A stretch of DNA of 64,000 nucleotides, taken from positions 474,804 through 538,803 of the forward strand of contig CAWFQH010000004.1 of assembly GCA_963817945.1 (NCBI GenBank). The letters run 5' to 3'. Shown piece after piece: positions 49,609 to 57,407 of the stretch; within the stretch, counting starts at the first letter, position 1; every line of letters begins with the position of its first letter. The stretch comes from VRUE01 sp963817945 (GTDB lineage Bacteria > Actinomycetota > Thermoleophilia > Solirubrobacterales > 70-9). A program made the translations under genes and the position numbers. The notes beneath the pieces are model-generated. The model was not told where the DNA came from. It saw nothing but the letters and a program-made list of their open reading frames with translations, and ran no database searches.

Positions 49609-50336
49609 CAGCGCGCCCCTGGGACCGCCGCCTCACCGTCGCCGCGCAACGGCGCGTCAGAGCGATCGGCGATGCCGATCGCAATCAGCCGCCGCGCGAA
49701 CTCCTCGGGGCTGGCCACCGGACCGAGAACATCGAGGATGCCGGCGTCGATTGCATCGCGCAGCGCCCCCTTGCCGTCGCCGAAGACCTCTAGGTGGGGG
49801 TAGAGCCCCCAGCGGCCGCCGTTCGCCAGCTCGATCAACGTGACCTTGAATTCGCCACCTTGCCCAAGCGAGCCGCCCTCGCCGCCGTAGTCGCCGATCT
49901 GGAACTCGCCCGACTCGCGGATTGGGTTCGCCTGTGCATAGCGCTGGCGCTGCAGGTCGTAGAAGCCGAGCCTCCCCTCCCCCTCGATTTCCCGGGCCTG
50001 GGCGATCAACTGGTCGGTGACCGCGTTCCAGTCCTCCTCGCTGGCGGCGCGGAGGGTTCCGGCGGCCGCCGAGCGCAGCCCCTCGGCGATCATGGGAGGC
50101 GGCGCCTCCAGGCCGCCTGCCTCCGCCGTCGCCTCGGCGATCCGATCGGCGCTCATCGGGTCAGCTAGGACCGTCGCGAGGAACTCGCGGAGGAGGCCGA
50201 CGTCGAAGCGAGTGCCGTCGAACTCATGCACGCGCCCGGCGCCGCTCGCCCCGATCTCGGCGGGGTCGAGGTCGCCATCGTTGGCGGCATATGCCGAGCA
50301 GATCGCAGGTGTCGGAGTCCCGAGCCATACGAGCAT
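49608..50336 (-). CDS. Unknown acidic protein
   Basis: 242 residues. Acidic, Gly-rich and without membrane segments. Features include 'MLVWLGTPTPAICSAYAAND' near the N-terminus and 'GEFQIGDYGGEGGSLGQGGEFKVTLIELANGGRWGLYPHLEVFGDGKGALR' in the C-terminal half. I do not recognise it. A perfect 10-bp palindrome 7 bases upstream of its start (50343-50368) may be its operator. It could be a regulator target or secreted-system component; no evidence chooses. Confidence 0.5.
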   Translation of the reverse strand: MLVWLGTPTPAICSAYAANDGDLDPAEIGASGAGRVHEFDGTRFDVGLLREFLATVLADPMSADRIAEATAEAGGLEAPPPMIAEGLRSAAAGTLRAASEEDWNAVTDQLIAQAREIEGEGRLGFYDLQRQRYAQANPIRESGEFQIGDYGGEGGSLGQGGEFKVTLIELANGGRWGLYPHLEVFGDGKGALRDAIDAGILDVLGPVASPEEFARRLIAIGIADRSDAPLRGDGEAAVPGAR

Positions 50337-50342
50337 CCTACA

Positions 50343-50368
50343 AACATTCGTATAGACGTACGAATGTT
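50343..50368. promoter_or_regulatory. AT-rich palindrome, probable operator
   Basis: AACATTCGTA-TAGACG-TACGAATGTT, with perfect 10-bp arms. It is AT-rich in a GC-rich region and sits between two minus-strand genes, just upstream of the start at 50336. It has the look of a repressor dimer site. Confidence 0.55.
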
Positions 50369-50789
50369 ATGCGCCCTGGCGGCGGTCAGCAGGGGGCGCG
50401 AATGCGAAACGCTGGACAACGGCAAGTCCCTCCGGCGGGCCGGGCCAGTGCTCGTCGACCAGCTCTCGGCCGCTGCCGTGCAGGACGAACCGGAGAGTCA
50501 GGGCGACCAGGATCGCGTCGTCAAGCTGGCCCGCAACCGGGATGAAGTCGGGGATCAGGTCAATGGGCAGCGCCAGATAGCCGAGCATCAAGACGAGTGA
50601 GAGCTTGCGGACTCTCGGCACGCGATCGTCGGCGAGGAGTCGCCGGAAGAGGACGAGGCAATCGGGAATGAAGCGCGCCAACGCCCGCGCCTCGCCGCGA
50701 CGGCCCAGAACGAACAGGGCAAAGACGACGCTCGCGTAGAGAGCGAGGAAGACAGCAAGGCAGACGATGGCTAGCTCTGCGGCAGACAC
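50367..50789 (-). CDS. DUF1232 (YkvA-like) membrane protein
   Basis: 140 residues. An N-terminal transmembrane helix (LAIVCLAVFLALYASVVFALFVLG) is followed by the DUF1232 core 'LMLGYLALPIDLIPDFIPVAGQLDDAILVALTLRFV', with the PxDLIPDFxPxxGxxDD signature. This family is membrane-associated and of unclear function. Its stop lies in the right arm of the 50343-50368 palindrome. Divergent from chrA, sharing a 44-base gap. Confidence 0.85.
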   Translation of the reverse strand: MSAAELAIVCLAVFLALYASVVFALFVLGRRGEARALARFIPDCLVLFRRLLADDRVPRVRKLSLVLMLGYLALPIDLIPDFIPVAGQLDDAILVALTLRFVLHGSGRELVDEHWPGPPEGLAVVQRFAFAPPADRRQGA

Positions 50790-50833
50790 ACCTACAACGT
50801 AGCCGCCGGGAACCGACAGAATCTGCCGCCGTC

Positions 50834-52006
50834 ATGCCGGAGAAGACCGTCGCAGCCGAGAACGCCAACGATCCGCCCCTGGCGATCTTCCTGCGCTTCC
50901 TGAAGTTCGGTCTGCTCGCATGGGGAGGTCCGGCGGCGCAGATCGCGATGATCAAGCGCGAGTGCGTCGATGAGGAGCACTGGGTCTCCGAGGAGACCTT
51001 CAAGAAGACCCTCGCCGTCTACCAGGTGCTCCCCGGCCCGGAGGCCCACGAGCTCTGCGTCTACTTCGGGCGGCTGCGCGGCGGCAAGCTGGGAGGATTC
51101 GCCGCCGGGCTCGGCTTCATGCTGCCCGGCTTCCTGCTCATGCTTGGGCTCTCGATTCTCTACATCGAGGCGAACTTGGCCGGGCACCTCGAGGAGCTGT
51201 TCTACGGGCTGACGGCAGCGGTCGGCGCCCTGGTGGCGCGGGCGCTTGTCCGGCTCGGCCCGACCTTCGTCACCGACGTGCCGCTGGCGATTATCGCCGT
51301 GGTTGCCTTCGCCCTGACCGTCTTCGTCTCGGCCAGCTTCCTGCTCGTCCTGCTCGGCGCCGGCATCGCCTACGAGCTGTGGACCAACGGCGGCCGTTGG
51401 CGAGGGCGGGCAAGCTCCTTCTCCTTCGGCCCGCTCGCAATCGTCGCCCTCGCGCTCGGCACGATCACGGTCTCGCTGACGGCGGAGATCTTCTGGGAGG
51501 GGTTGAAGGCCGGGCTGCTGACCTTCGGCGGCGCCTTCACGGTGATCCCCTTCCTGCAGGAGAGCGCGGTCGATGGCCAGGGCTGGCTCACCGACAGCCA
51601 GTTCGTGGACGGCCTGGCGATCAGCGGCATCCTGCCGGCGCCGCTGATTATCTTCTCCACCTTCGTCGGCTACCTGGCCGGCGGCACTGTCGGGGCGCTA
51701 GCGATGACGCTCGGCATCTTCCTGCCCGCCTTCGTCTTCCCAATCTTCTTCCACCGCGACCTGGTCGCGGTCGCCGAGAACCCGCGGATCAGGCCGTTCC
51801 TGCTCGGCGTCGCCGCCGCGGTGGTCGGCCTGATCGCCGCCGTCACGGTGACGATCCTCGAAACGAGCGTGGTCGACGTGCCGACCGCGATCCTCGCCGC
51901 TGGAGCCTTCCTCGCCCTAAACCGCTGGCACGGCAAGCTGACTGTGCTCTACGTGGTGCTCGGCTGCGGCGCGATCGGCGTCGCCCTGCAGCTCACGCTC
52001 GTGTAG
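50834..52006 (+). CDS. chrA: Chromate transporter, ChrA family
   Basis: 390 residues with two homologous halves: the first 'FLRFLKFGLLAWGGPAAQIAMI', the second 'GLKAGLLTFGGAFTVIPFLQESAV'. Each starts with the CHR motif (FxxFGGxxxxI). About ten transmembrane helices. ChrA exports chromate, or is a sulphate/chromate exchanger; the natural substrate in environmental species may differ. Intact. It has its own start at ATG 50834, divergent from the DUF1232 gene. Confidence 0.9.
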   Translation: MPEKTVAAENANDPPLAIFLRFLKFGLLAWGGPAAQIAMIKRECVDEEHWVSEETFKKTLAVYQVLPGPEAHELCVYFGRLRGGKLGGFAAGLGFMLPGFLLMLGLSILYIEANLAGHLEELFYGLTAAVGALVARALVRLGPTFVTDVPLAIIAVVAFALTVFVSASFLLVLLGAGIAYELWTNGGRWRGRASSFSFGPLAIVALALGTITVSLTAEIFWEGLKAGLLTFGGAFTVIPFLQESAVDGQGWLTDSQFVDGLAISGILPAPLIIFSTFVGYLAGGTVGALAMTLGIFLPAFVFPIFFHRDLVAVAENPRIRPFLLGVAAAVVGLIAAVTVTILETSVVDVPTAILAAGAFLALNRWHGKLTVLYVVLGCGAIGVALQLTLV

Positions 52007-52056
52007 CCCGCCCTGCGAACGGCAGAAAGTCGCGGGCGTATTGCAATACTCGTGAG

Positions 52057-52726
52057 GTGGCGGGCAGCAATGGCCATCACGCGGCAGGCAGGCCGGTTCT
52101 TGAAAGAGACCGACCATCTTTTGCAGGGGATCGGCTTGAGATCTCCGGCACGCCGGAGTGGATTTTGGCTTCCGGGTACCTGAGCGACGCTTTCTCCCTA
52201 GCGGCAAAGGCGCACCGCTCTGAACGCCGTCCATCCGACGGGCGCCTCTTCCTCGAACACGTCAGCGAGGTGGCCGGCTTGCTGCATCGGCTCGAATTCG
52301 ATGAGGAGCTGGTCGCGGTGGGACTGCTCCACGACTCCGTAGAGCGCGGCACGCTTCAGGGAACCGGAGCTGAGGGACGAGATGGGCGACTCGATCGCGT
52401 GGCTCGTGATGGTCCTCAGCGAGGACCCTACGATCGAGTCCTTCGAGGCGCGCAAGGCTGCTCTACGCGAGCAGGTCGCCGCCGCTGGAATGCGGGCGAT
52501 AACTGTGTTTGCCGCAGACAAGCTCTCCGACATTGCCGGGCTTCGTCGCGGAATCGACACATCGCAGGAGGCGGCCGAAAAGCGGATGGGCACGAGCGTT
52601 GCGAGCATGGCCGACCATTACCGCGATTCGGTGCAGATGATTGCCGCGGTCAGACCGGGCTCCGCCTTTCTCTCGGCACTACGGCTGGAGCTGGACCGAC
52701 TCGACGCTGTAGCGACGAGCTGTTAG
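52057..52726 (+). pseudogene. HD-domain phosphohydrolase (RelA/SpoT-like), frameshifted
   Basis: From GTG 52057 one frame gives 'GYLSDAFSLAAKAHRSERRPSDGRLFLEHVSEVAGLLHRLEFDEELVAVGLLHDSVERGT', with the H...HD pair of an HD phosphohydrolase as in the hydrolase half of RelA/SpoT. From about 52350 a second frame continues 'RFREPELRDEMGDSIAWLVMVLSEDPTIESFEARKAALREQVAAAGMRAITVFAADKLSDIAGLRRG', the rest of the domain. One base was lost or gained near 52345. The protein (~220 residues) has no synthetase domain and would degrade (p)ppGpp or a related nucleotide. The indel may be an error or a true inactivation. Confidence 0.7.
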
Positions 52727-52750
52727 CACCCCGGATACGGTCCGCAGCCC

Positions 52751-53542
52751 TTACCCCGACCCAGTTCCGTTTCGTCCCGTGTAGCGGATCAATTCCTCCC
52801 GACCGGACGCTCCGGAGACGTCGAGGGTGAGGACGGGACCGATGCCGGGGGCGTAGAGCTTGTACTCGAGCACGTCAGGTTCGAGCGGGACGAGATCTTT
52901 GGTCAGCAGGACATCGGAGAAGTGGCCGAAGGGAACCTCCGCCTGCTCCGCGACGCTGAGAACCCTTGCCCGGTCCTCCGCCTCGCCGGCGTAGTACTCC
53001 TGCCGGTAAGCGAGCCCCGGGCGGGGTTCGGCAGGCATGATGACCCCCGGCTGAGCGCCGTCGACTCCGGCCTCCCAGGAGCCCGCCCGAGAGGCCACCT
53101 TGCCGTTCTCGTACTCCGCCGTGCGCTCGCCCAGGTACCAGACGTTGCCGCCCGAGTCTTGGGCGTACCAGTCGTCGGTGATCTCGACCGGCTCGCCGCC
53201 CTGGCTGACCACGTCGTGGATGACGCGCCCCTCGATGCCGTTGGCAATCCGCTTCGTTTCCTCGGTCACCGTGACCACGACCCGTTGCACGCCTCCTTCG
53301 CCGTCACTCTCCCTGTAGACCCAGCGGCTGCCTGGCCTCATCGGCCAGTAGGGATTGTCGATCTCGACACTGAAGTCGGCCGGGTCCAGATCGACGGGTT
53401 CGGCGCCCTGCGGCAGGCTCGCCGCTGCCGCGCTCTCGCCCTCCCCGCCGCCATCCCCACCACAGGCGACAAGGAAGAGCAAAGCGAGTAGAAGCGGGAG
53501 GCCGACGAGGAGAACCCGCTTGCCGATCTGGATGGGAGACAT
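52751..53542 (-). CDS. Lipoprotein, probable target of the adjacent two-component system
   Basis: 263 residues with a lipoprotein signal (VLLVGLPLLLALLFLVAC|GGDGG). The mature domain is beta-rich: 'VDLDPADFSVEIDNPYWPMRPGSRWVYRE', later 'GGNVWYLGERTAEYENGK'. That pattern is found in secreted proteins of actinobacteria, but no function is known. It is divergent from the response regulator. A 19-bp direct-repeat site on the minus strand (53588-53606) reads toward it, so it should be controlled by that regulator. Confidence 0.75.
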   Translation of the reverse strand: MSPIQIGKRVLLVGLPLLLALLFLVACGGDGGGEGESAAAASLPQGAEPVDLDPADFSVEIDNPYWPMRPGSRWVYRESDGEGGVQRVVVTVTEETKRIANGIEGRVIHDVVSQGGEPVEITDDWYAQDSGGNVWYLGERTAEYENGKVASRAGSWEAGVDGAQPGVIMPAEPRPGLAYRQEYYAGEAEDRARVLSVAEQAEVPFGHFSDVLLTKDLVPLEPDVLEYKLYAPGIGPVLTLDVSGASGREELIRYTGRNGTGSG

Positions 53543-53587
53543 TGCCTGCTCCTTTCGCGACTGGATTCCCTCGTTATCCCAAGGGCC

Positions 53588-53606
53588 GATGAAAGGCGGG
53601 TGAAAA
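53588..53606 (-). promoter_or_regulatory. Response-regulator direct-repeat site, lipoprotein side
   Basis: On the minus strand TTTTCACCCGCCTTTCATC. Shares the pattern TTTTCAYC N4 TTTCATC with the sites at 53613-53631 and 55454-55472, as expected for an OmpR-type dimer binding to two tandem half sites. Confidence 0.65.
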
Positions 53607-53612
53607 AGTGGC

Positions 53613-53631
53613 TTTTCATCTCCCTTTCATC
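53613..53631 (+). promoter_or_regulatory. Response-regulator direct-repeat site, regulator side
   Basis: TTTTCATCTCCCTTTCATC, 25 bases upstream of the response-regulator start at 53657; implies autoregulation. Confidence 0.65.
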
Positions 53632-53656
53632 ATTGGCTGGCATTCTGTCTAGGCCG

Positions 53657-54337
53657 ATGCGCGTCCTGATCGTCGAGGATGAAGCGAAGATGGCGGGGCT
53701 GATCCGGCGCGGCCTCCAGCGCGAGGGGATGGCGATAGACATCTCCGACACCGGCGAGGAGGCACTGTGGAAGGCCGAGGCGGTCGAGTACGACGCGATC
53801 GTCCTCGACCTGATGCTGCCGGGTATCGACGGTCTGGAAGTGTGCCGGCGGCTGCGCGAGGCCGGTGTCTGGTCGCCGATCCTGATGCTGACTGCCCGCG
53901 ACGCCGTCCGCGACCGGGTAGCCGGCCTCGACCGCGGTGCTGACGACTACCTGACCAAGCCGTTCTCTTTTGCCGAGCTGCTGGCGCGGCTGCGAGCGCT
54001 GGCGCGCCGCGGGCGGCCGGAGCGGCCGGCCGAGCTGCGGGTGGGAGAGCTGCGCCTCGACCCGGCAACCCGACGAGCCTGGCGTGGCGAGGCAGAGATC
54101 GAGCTCTCGGCAAAGGAGTTCGCCCTGCTGGAGACCTTCATGCGCCGGCCTGGCGAGGTTCTCTCCCGCTTTCAACTGCTGGAGCACGCCTGGGACTACG
54201 AATACGAGAACCGCTCCAACGTCGTCGACGCCTACGTCCGGCTCCTGCGCCGGAAGATCGACCGCCCCTTCGGGGTCGAGTCGATCGAGACCGTACGCGG
54301 CGCCGGCTACCGGCTGCGAGAGGACGGCGGTCGGTGA
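53657..54337 (+). CDS. OmpR-family response regulator
   Basis: 226 residues from ATG 53657. The receiver has 'RVLIVEDEAKMAGLI' (acidic pocket), 'YDAIVLDLMLPGIDGL' (phosphoacceptor Asp), 'ILMLTARDAV' and 'GADDYLTKPFSFAELLARLRAL' (Lys). The C-terminal winged helix follows ('AKEFALLETFMRRPGEVLSRFQLLEHAWDYEYENRSNVVDAYVRLLRRKI'). The phosphorylated dimer would bind the TTTTCAYC-N4-TTTCATC sites found upstream of this gene, the lipoprotein and the PepSY protein. Cotranscribed with its kinase by a 4-base overlap. Confidence 0.95.
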   Translation: MRVLIVEDEAKMAGLIRRGLQREGMAIDISDTGEEALWKAEAVEYDAIVLDLMLPGIDGLEVCRRLREAGVWSPILMLTARDAVRDRVAGLDRGADDYLTKPFSFAELLARLRALARRGRPERPAELRVGELRLDPATRRAWRGEAEIELSAKEFALLETFMRRPGEVLSRFQLLEHAWDYEYENRSNVVDAYVRLLRRKIDRPFGVESIETVRGAGYRLREDGGR

Positions 54338-55428
54338 GCCGGGTACCGATCCGCCTGCGGGTGACCCTGGCCTTCACGGTGGCGATGGCGCTTGTCCTGG
54401 TCGCGGTCGGGCTCTTCGTCTACCTGCGCTTGGAGAACGAGCTCGAGGCGTCCGTCGACAGGGACGTTCCGGTGCGCGCCGGAGAGACGACCGCGAGCGA
54501 GCGCGAAGAGAGCTTCGACGAGGCGCTCGACAACCTCGCGACTCTGCTTCTGATCGGCGGCCCGGCGGCGCTGCTGCTCGCCTCGCTAGCCGGCTACCTC
54601 GCGGCTGGGGCAGCGCTGCGACCGGTCGAGGAGATGCGTCAGCGGGCAAGCGAGATCTCGGCGAGCGGACCCGAGGAGCGGCTGCCGGTCCCACCCGCGA
54701 ACGACGAGCTGCGGCGGCTCGGACAGACGCTGAACGAGATGCTGGCGCGGATCGAGGCCACGCTGGAGCGTGAGCGGCGCTTCGTCGACGATGCCAGCCA
54801 CGAGCTGCGCACGCCACTGGCGCTGCACAAGGCCGAGCTGGAGCTGGCCCTCCGACACGGGGGCAGCGAGGAGGATCTGCGTGCCGCGATCTCCTCCGGG
54901 TTGGAGGAGGTCGACCGCCTGACCCAGCTCGCCGAGGATCTGCTCGTCGTCGCCCGCTCGGGGGAGGGCGGACTGGAGATCGTGGCGGAGCCGGTGGGCG
55001 TTGCCGAGCTTCTCGGAGCGGTGGCCAGCCGCTTCGACGCCCGCGTCGTGGAGTCCGGGCGCGACCTTGTTGTGGGCGAGGCCGAGGATCTCCGCGTCAC
55101 CGGCGACCGCCTTCGCCTGGAGCAGGCCCTGACCGCGATGATCGACAACGCTTTCCGTTACGGCGAGGGCGAGGTGCGGCTCTTGGCGGTGGACAAGGAT
55201 GAGATGGTCGAGCTGCACGTCGGCGATCGGGGCGCCGGCTTCCCGCCGGCCTTTCTCCCTCATGCCTTTGAGCGCTTCAGCCGTGCCGACCCGGCGCGCG
55301 GCCGTGGCGGCAGCGGGCTCGGCCTGGCGATTGTCGAGGCGATCGCGCGAGCGCACAGAGGACGTGCCGGCGCCGTCAATGACCCCGGAGGCGGCGCGGA
55401 CGTCTGGATCGAGATTCCCGCCGCCTGA
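54334..55428 (+). CDS. Sensor histidine kinase
   Basis: 364 residues from GTG 54334, overlapping the response-regulator stop (GTGA). One transmembrane helix leads into a short external loop with 'ELEASVDRDVPVRAGE'. A second helix (LLLIGGPAALLLASLAGYLAAGAAL) runs into the HAMP ('LRPVEEMRQRASEISASG'). The H-box is 'FVDDASHELRTPLALHKAELELAL', followed by N-box 'LTAMIDNAFRYGEGEV' and G-boxes 'VGDRGAGFPPAF' and 'GRGGSGLGLAIVEAIARAH'. The short periplasmic loop suggests sensing of a membrane or small-molecule cue. The PepSY gene follows after 89 bases. Confidence 0.95.
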   Translation: MSRVPIRLRVTLAFTVAMALVLVAVGLFVYLRLENELEASVDRDVPVRAGETTASEREESFDEALDNLATLLLIGGPAALLLASLAGYLAAGAALRPVEEMRQRASEISASGPEERLPVPPANDELRRLGQTLNEMLARIEATLERERRFVDDASHELRTPLALHKAELELALRHGGSEEDLRAAISSGLEEVDRLTQLAEDLLVVARSGEGGLEIVAEPVGVAELLGAVASRFDARVVESGRDLVVGEAEDLRVTGDRLRLEQALTAMIDNAFRYGEGEVRLLAVDKDEMVELHVGDRGAGFPPAFLPHAFERFSRADPARGRGGSGLGLAIVEAIARAHRGRAGAVNDPGGGADVWIEIPAA

Positions 55429-55453
55429 TCGCGGCCCGCCCGGCCAGCGGAGC

Positions 55454-55472
55454 TTTTCACCGCTGTTTCATC
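55454..55472 (+). promoter_or_regulatory. Response-regulator direct-repeat site before the PepSY gene
   Basis: TTTTCACCGCTGTTTCATC, 45 bases upstream of the PepSY start; matches the two sites at 53588 and 53613. Confidence 0.65.
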
Positions 55473-55517
55473 CGCCCTCCGTAGAAAAGGCTCACAATCC
55501 GATTCGAGGAGGACGAC

Positions 55518-55844
55518 ATGAAGAACAGAACCAAGCTGATTGCAGTGGGGGCCGCCATTCTCGCCCTCTGCGCAGCCGGCGCCGGGGTGGCCGTGGCCAC
55601 GGGCGTCGGGGACGATTCAGAGAGCCCGATCTCCGGTCGCGCGCTCGACCAGGCGAGTGTCGCGGCGCTCGAGGTGACTGGGGGCGGCACGGTCACGGAG
55701 ACCGAGGTCGGCGACGAGGAGAGCTACTACGAGGTCGAGGTCACCCAGCCTGACGGAAGCCAGACCGACGTCCAGCTCGACCGCCACTTCAATCCGGTCG
55801 GCCAGTCGGCCGACGAGGAGTCGCCTGACGACGAGTCCCGTTGA
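55518..55844 (+). CDS. Exported PepSY-domain protein
   Basis: 108 residues with a Sec signal or anchor (LIAVGAAILALCAAGAGVAVA). The PepSY domain begins 'AALEVTGGGTVTETEVGDEESYYEVEVTQPDGSQTDVQLDRHFNPVG', ending in an acidic tail. PepSY modules act as inhibitors or chaperones of external enzymes. Here it may provide feedback for the neighbouring kinase, since its promoter carries the response-regulator site. AGGAGG precedes the ATG. Confidence 0.88.
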   Translation: MKNRTKLIAVGAAILALCAAGAGVAVATGVGDDSESPISGRALDQASVAALEVTGGGTVTETEVGDEESYYEVEVTQPDGSQTDVQLDRHFNPVGQSADEESPDDESR

Positions 55845-55860
55845 CGCACAAAGGATCGGT

Positions 55861-55892
55861 GGCAAGCGGCCGGAATCACCGGCCAGCTTGCC
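55861..55892. terminator. Bidirectional hairpin between convergent genes
   Basis: GGCAAGC GGCCGG AATCA CCGGCC A GCTTGCC: two helical segments of 7 and 6 bp with one bulge, placed between the PepSY gene (+) and the glutathione-transferase-like gene (-). T-runs are poor. Confidence 0.5.
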
Positions 55893-55933
55893 CCCGCTCG
55901 GCTCGACAGCGATAACTCCGGTCCGCTCGATGA

Positions 55934-56677
55934 TCAGCCGCAAAGGGGCTCAAGCCACTCCTGTGGAACGAAGCCCGCTGGAATTCCCGTGGGATAGTCG
56001 GGCATCAGTTCGGTGGCGAAGCGCGCCGCCTTGCGGCCGTCCAGCACCGGCGCAAGGTCCTCGAAAGTCATCAGCAGTCGGACCGAGGTCCCGATCTGGA
56101 AGTCGGCAGCGTTGCGCTGCTTGCCGCCGATCGTCCCCTCGTCGAGCAGCTCGTCCACGTAGTCGAGCTGGGCGGGCAGCATTCCGACCGTCCTCCTCAC
56201 GTCCTCGGTGTCGTTGGCACCGACCTTGTGCGCGAAGTACCAGGCCACCGGCCAGCCGGTCACGCCGACCAGGTGCGACGCCGGCACACCAGCCTCGCGG
56301 GCAAACTTGGTGCGCAGCTCTGGCCTGCGGACATTGATCCAGCCGCCCAACCGCCGCGGAGCCAGCTGCAGTACTTCGTCGCCCCAGCGCTCAGCCTCCT
56401 CGACCCGGATCCGCTCCTGCGGATCAGCGGGGAACAGCGGCGGCTCCGGTTGCGCCTCCTCGAGCGCGCGAGCGATCGCGCGCGAGCCCTGGACACGGCG
56501 CCCATCCAACCTCATTGCGGGCACCGTTCCGCGGCGGAAGCCAAGTGGCCGCAGCAAAGCGGCGTGGGTGCCCGGCACCAGGTTGACCACCTTGTGCCCG
56601 ATTCCCTTGTGCTCCAGCATCAAGCGCGCGGCGTGCGCCGAGTGCGAGGTATGCACTGCGTAGAGCGTCACGGACAC
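55934..56677 (-). CDS. Glutathione S-transferase-like protein
   Basis: 247 residues from GTG 56677. The N-terminal thioredoxin-like domain has 'LYAVHTSHSAHAARLMLEHKGIGHKVVNL', then 'GTVPAMRLDGRRVQGSRAIARALEEAQP', with the SRAI motif. The rest is helical. The usual GST Ser/Tyr is replaced by 'HTSHSAH', where one of the Ser residues may serve. Actinobacteria often lack glutathione, so it may act with another thiol or as a maleylpyruvate-isomerase-like protein. An upstream GTG/ATG is possible, but this start keeps the fold. Confidence 0.75.
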   Translation of the reverse strand: MSVTLYAVHTSHSAHAARLMLEHKGIGHKVVNLVPGTHAALLRPLGFRRGTVPAMRLDGRRVQGSRAIARALEEAQPEPPLFPADPQERIRVEEAERWGDEVLQLAPRRLGGWINVRRPELRTKFAREAGVPASHLVGVTGWPVAWYFAHKVGANDTEDVRRTVGMLPAQLDYVDELLDEGTIGGKQRNAADFQIGTSVRLLMTFEDLAPVLDGRKAARFATELMPDYPTGIPAGFVPQEWLEPLCG

Positions 56678-56840
56678 GCATGGAACCCTACGCTGAGCCC
56701 ATAGTGTTTCGAACCGACCAGATGACGACCGCGGAGCCCCGCCTCGCACGTCTGTGGTGAAAGCGACGCTATGGATGAGGACCTTCGCCTAGCAGCTGCA
56801 CTGCGTGGACCCAGTTCGAGTCCGGTTTTACGCAGCCCGC

Positions 56841-57407
56841 CTACGCGGCAGCTCGTGATCCGTTCGCCGTCACGAACCGCCTGTCCTCCGGGCCGGGGCG
56901 CAGGATCAACACCTCGGCGGGCGCCTTCTCCAAGAGCCAGACGAGGTCGTCGCCGGAGAAGCCGGCACCGGCCTCGGCGGTTGCCGGCACGACGACGCGA
57001 TCGAAGCTCTCGTGGCCGAGAAGTCGCTCCAGCGCATGGCGGTAGGAGCGGCCTCGCTCGATGCGCGAGTCGACCTCCACGCCCTGAGCCGTCGCACGCT
57101 GTTCGATCGCCTCCAGCATCGGCATCGCCTTCTCCGCCTCGGCCGGGATCGAGCAGTCGAGCGGGAGCTGCTTCGGCACGGTCGCCAGGTAGGCCGGCAT
57201 CAGCGTCGCCTCCTCTGCCCGCGCGAGGCGAAGCGCAGCATCGACTGCGCGGCGGGAGATCTCGGTGCCGGTAAAGGGCAGGAGAATCTGGTGAATGGCC
57301 TGCGGACGGTCCGAGCGACGCCCGCGCCAGCGCGAGCGGGCGATCAGGTAGCCGCCAATCAGGCCGGCGACAAGCGCGACGGCGATCAGGAAGTGCTCGA
57401 TCGTCAC
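56841..57407 (-). CDS. Membrane-anchored UspA-domain protein
   Basis: 188 residues from GTG 57407, which overlaps the KdpD-like stop (GTGA). A transmembrane helix (FLIAVALVAGLIGGYLIA) precedes the UspA fold ('LPFTGTEISRRAVDAALRLARAEEATLMPAYLATV', 'IERGRSYRHALERLLGHESFDRVVVPAT'). It is likely the last gene of the kdp unit. A UspA domain resembling the one in KdpD suggests it binds a nucleotide such as cyclic di-AMP, which inhibits potassium uptake in related bacteria. This is inference only. Confidence 0.72.
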   Translation of the reverse strand: MTIEHFLIAVALVAGLIGGYLIARSRWRGRRSDRPQAIHQILLPFTGTEISRRAVDAALRLARAEEATLMPAYLATVPKQLPLDCSIPAEAEKAMPMLEAIEQRATAQGVEVDSRIERGRSYRHALERLLGHESFDRVVVPATAEAGAGFSGDDLVWLLEKAPAEVLILRPGPEDRRFVTANGSRAAA

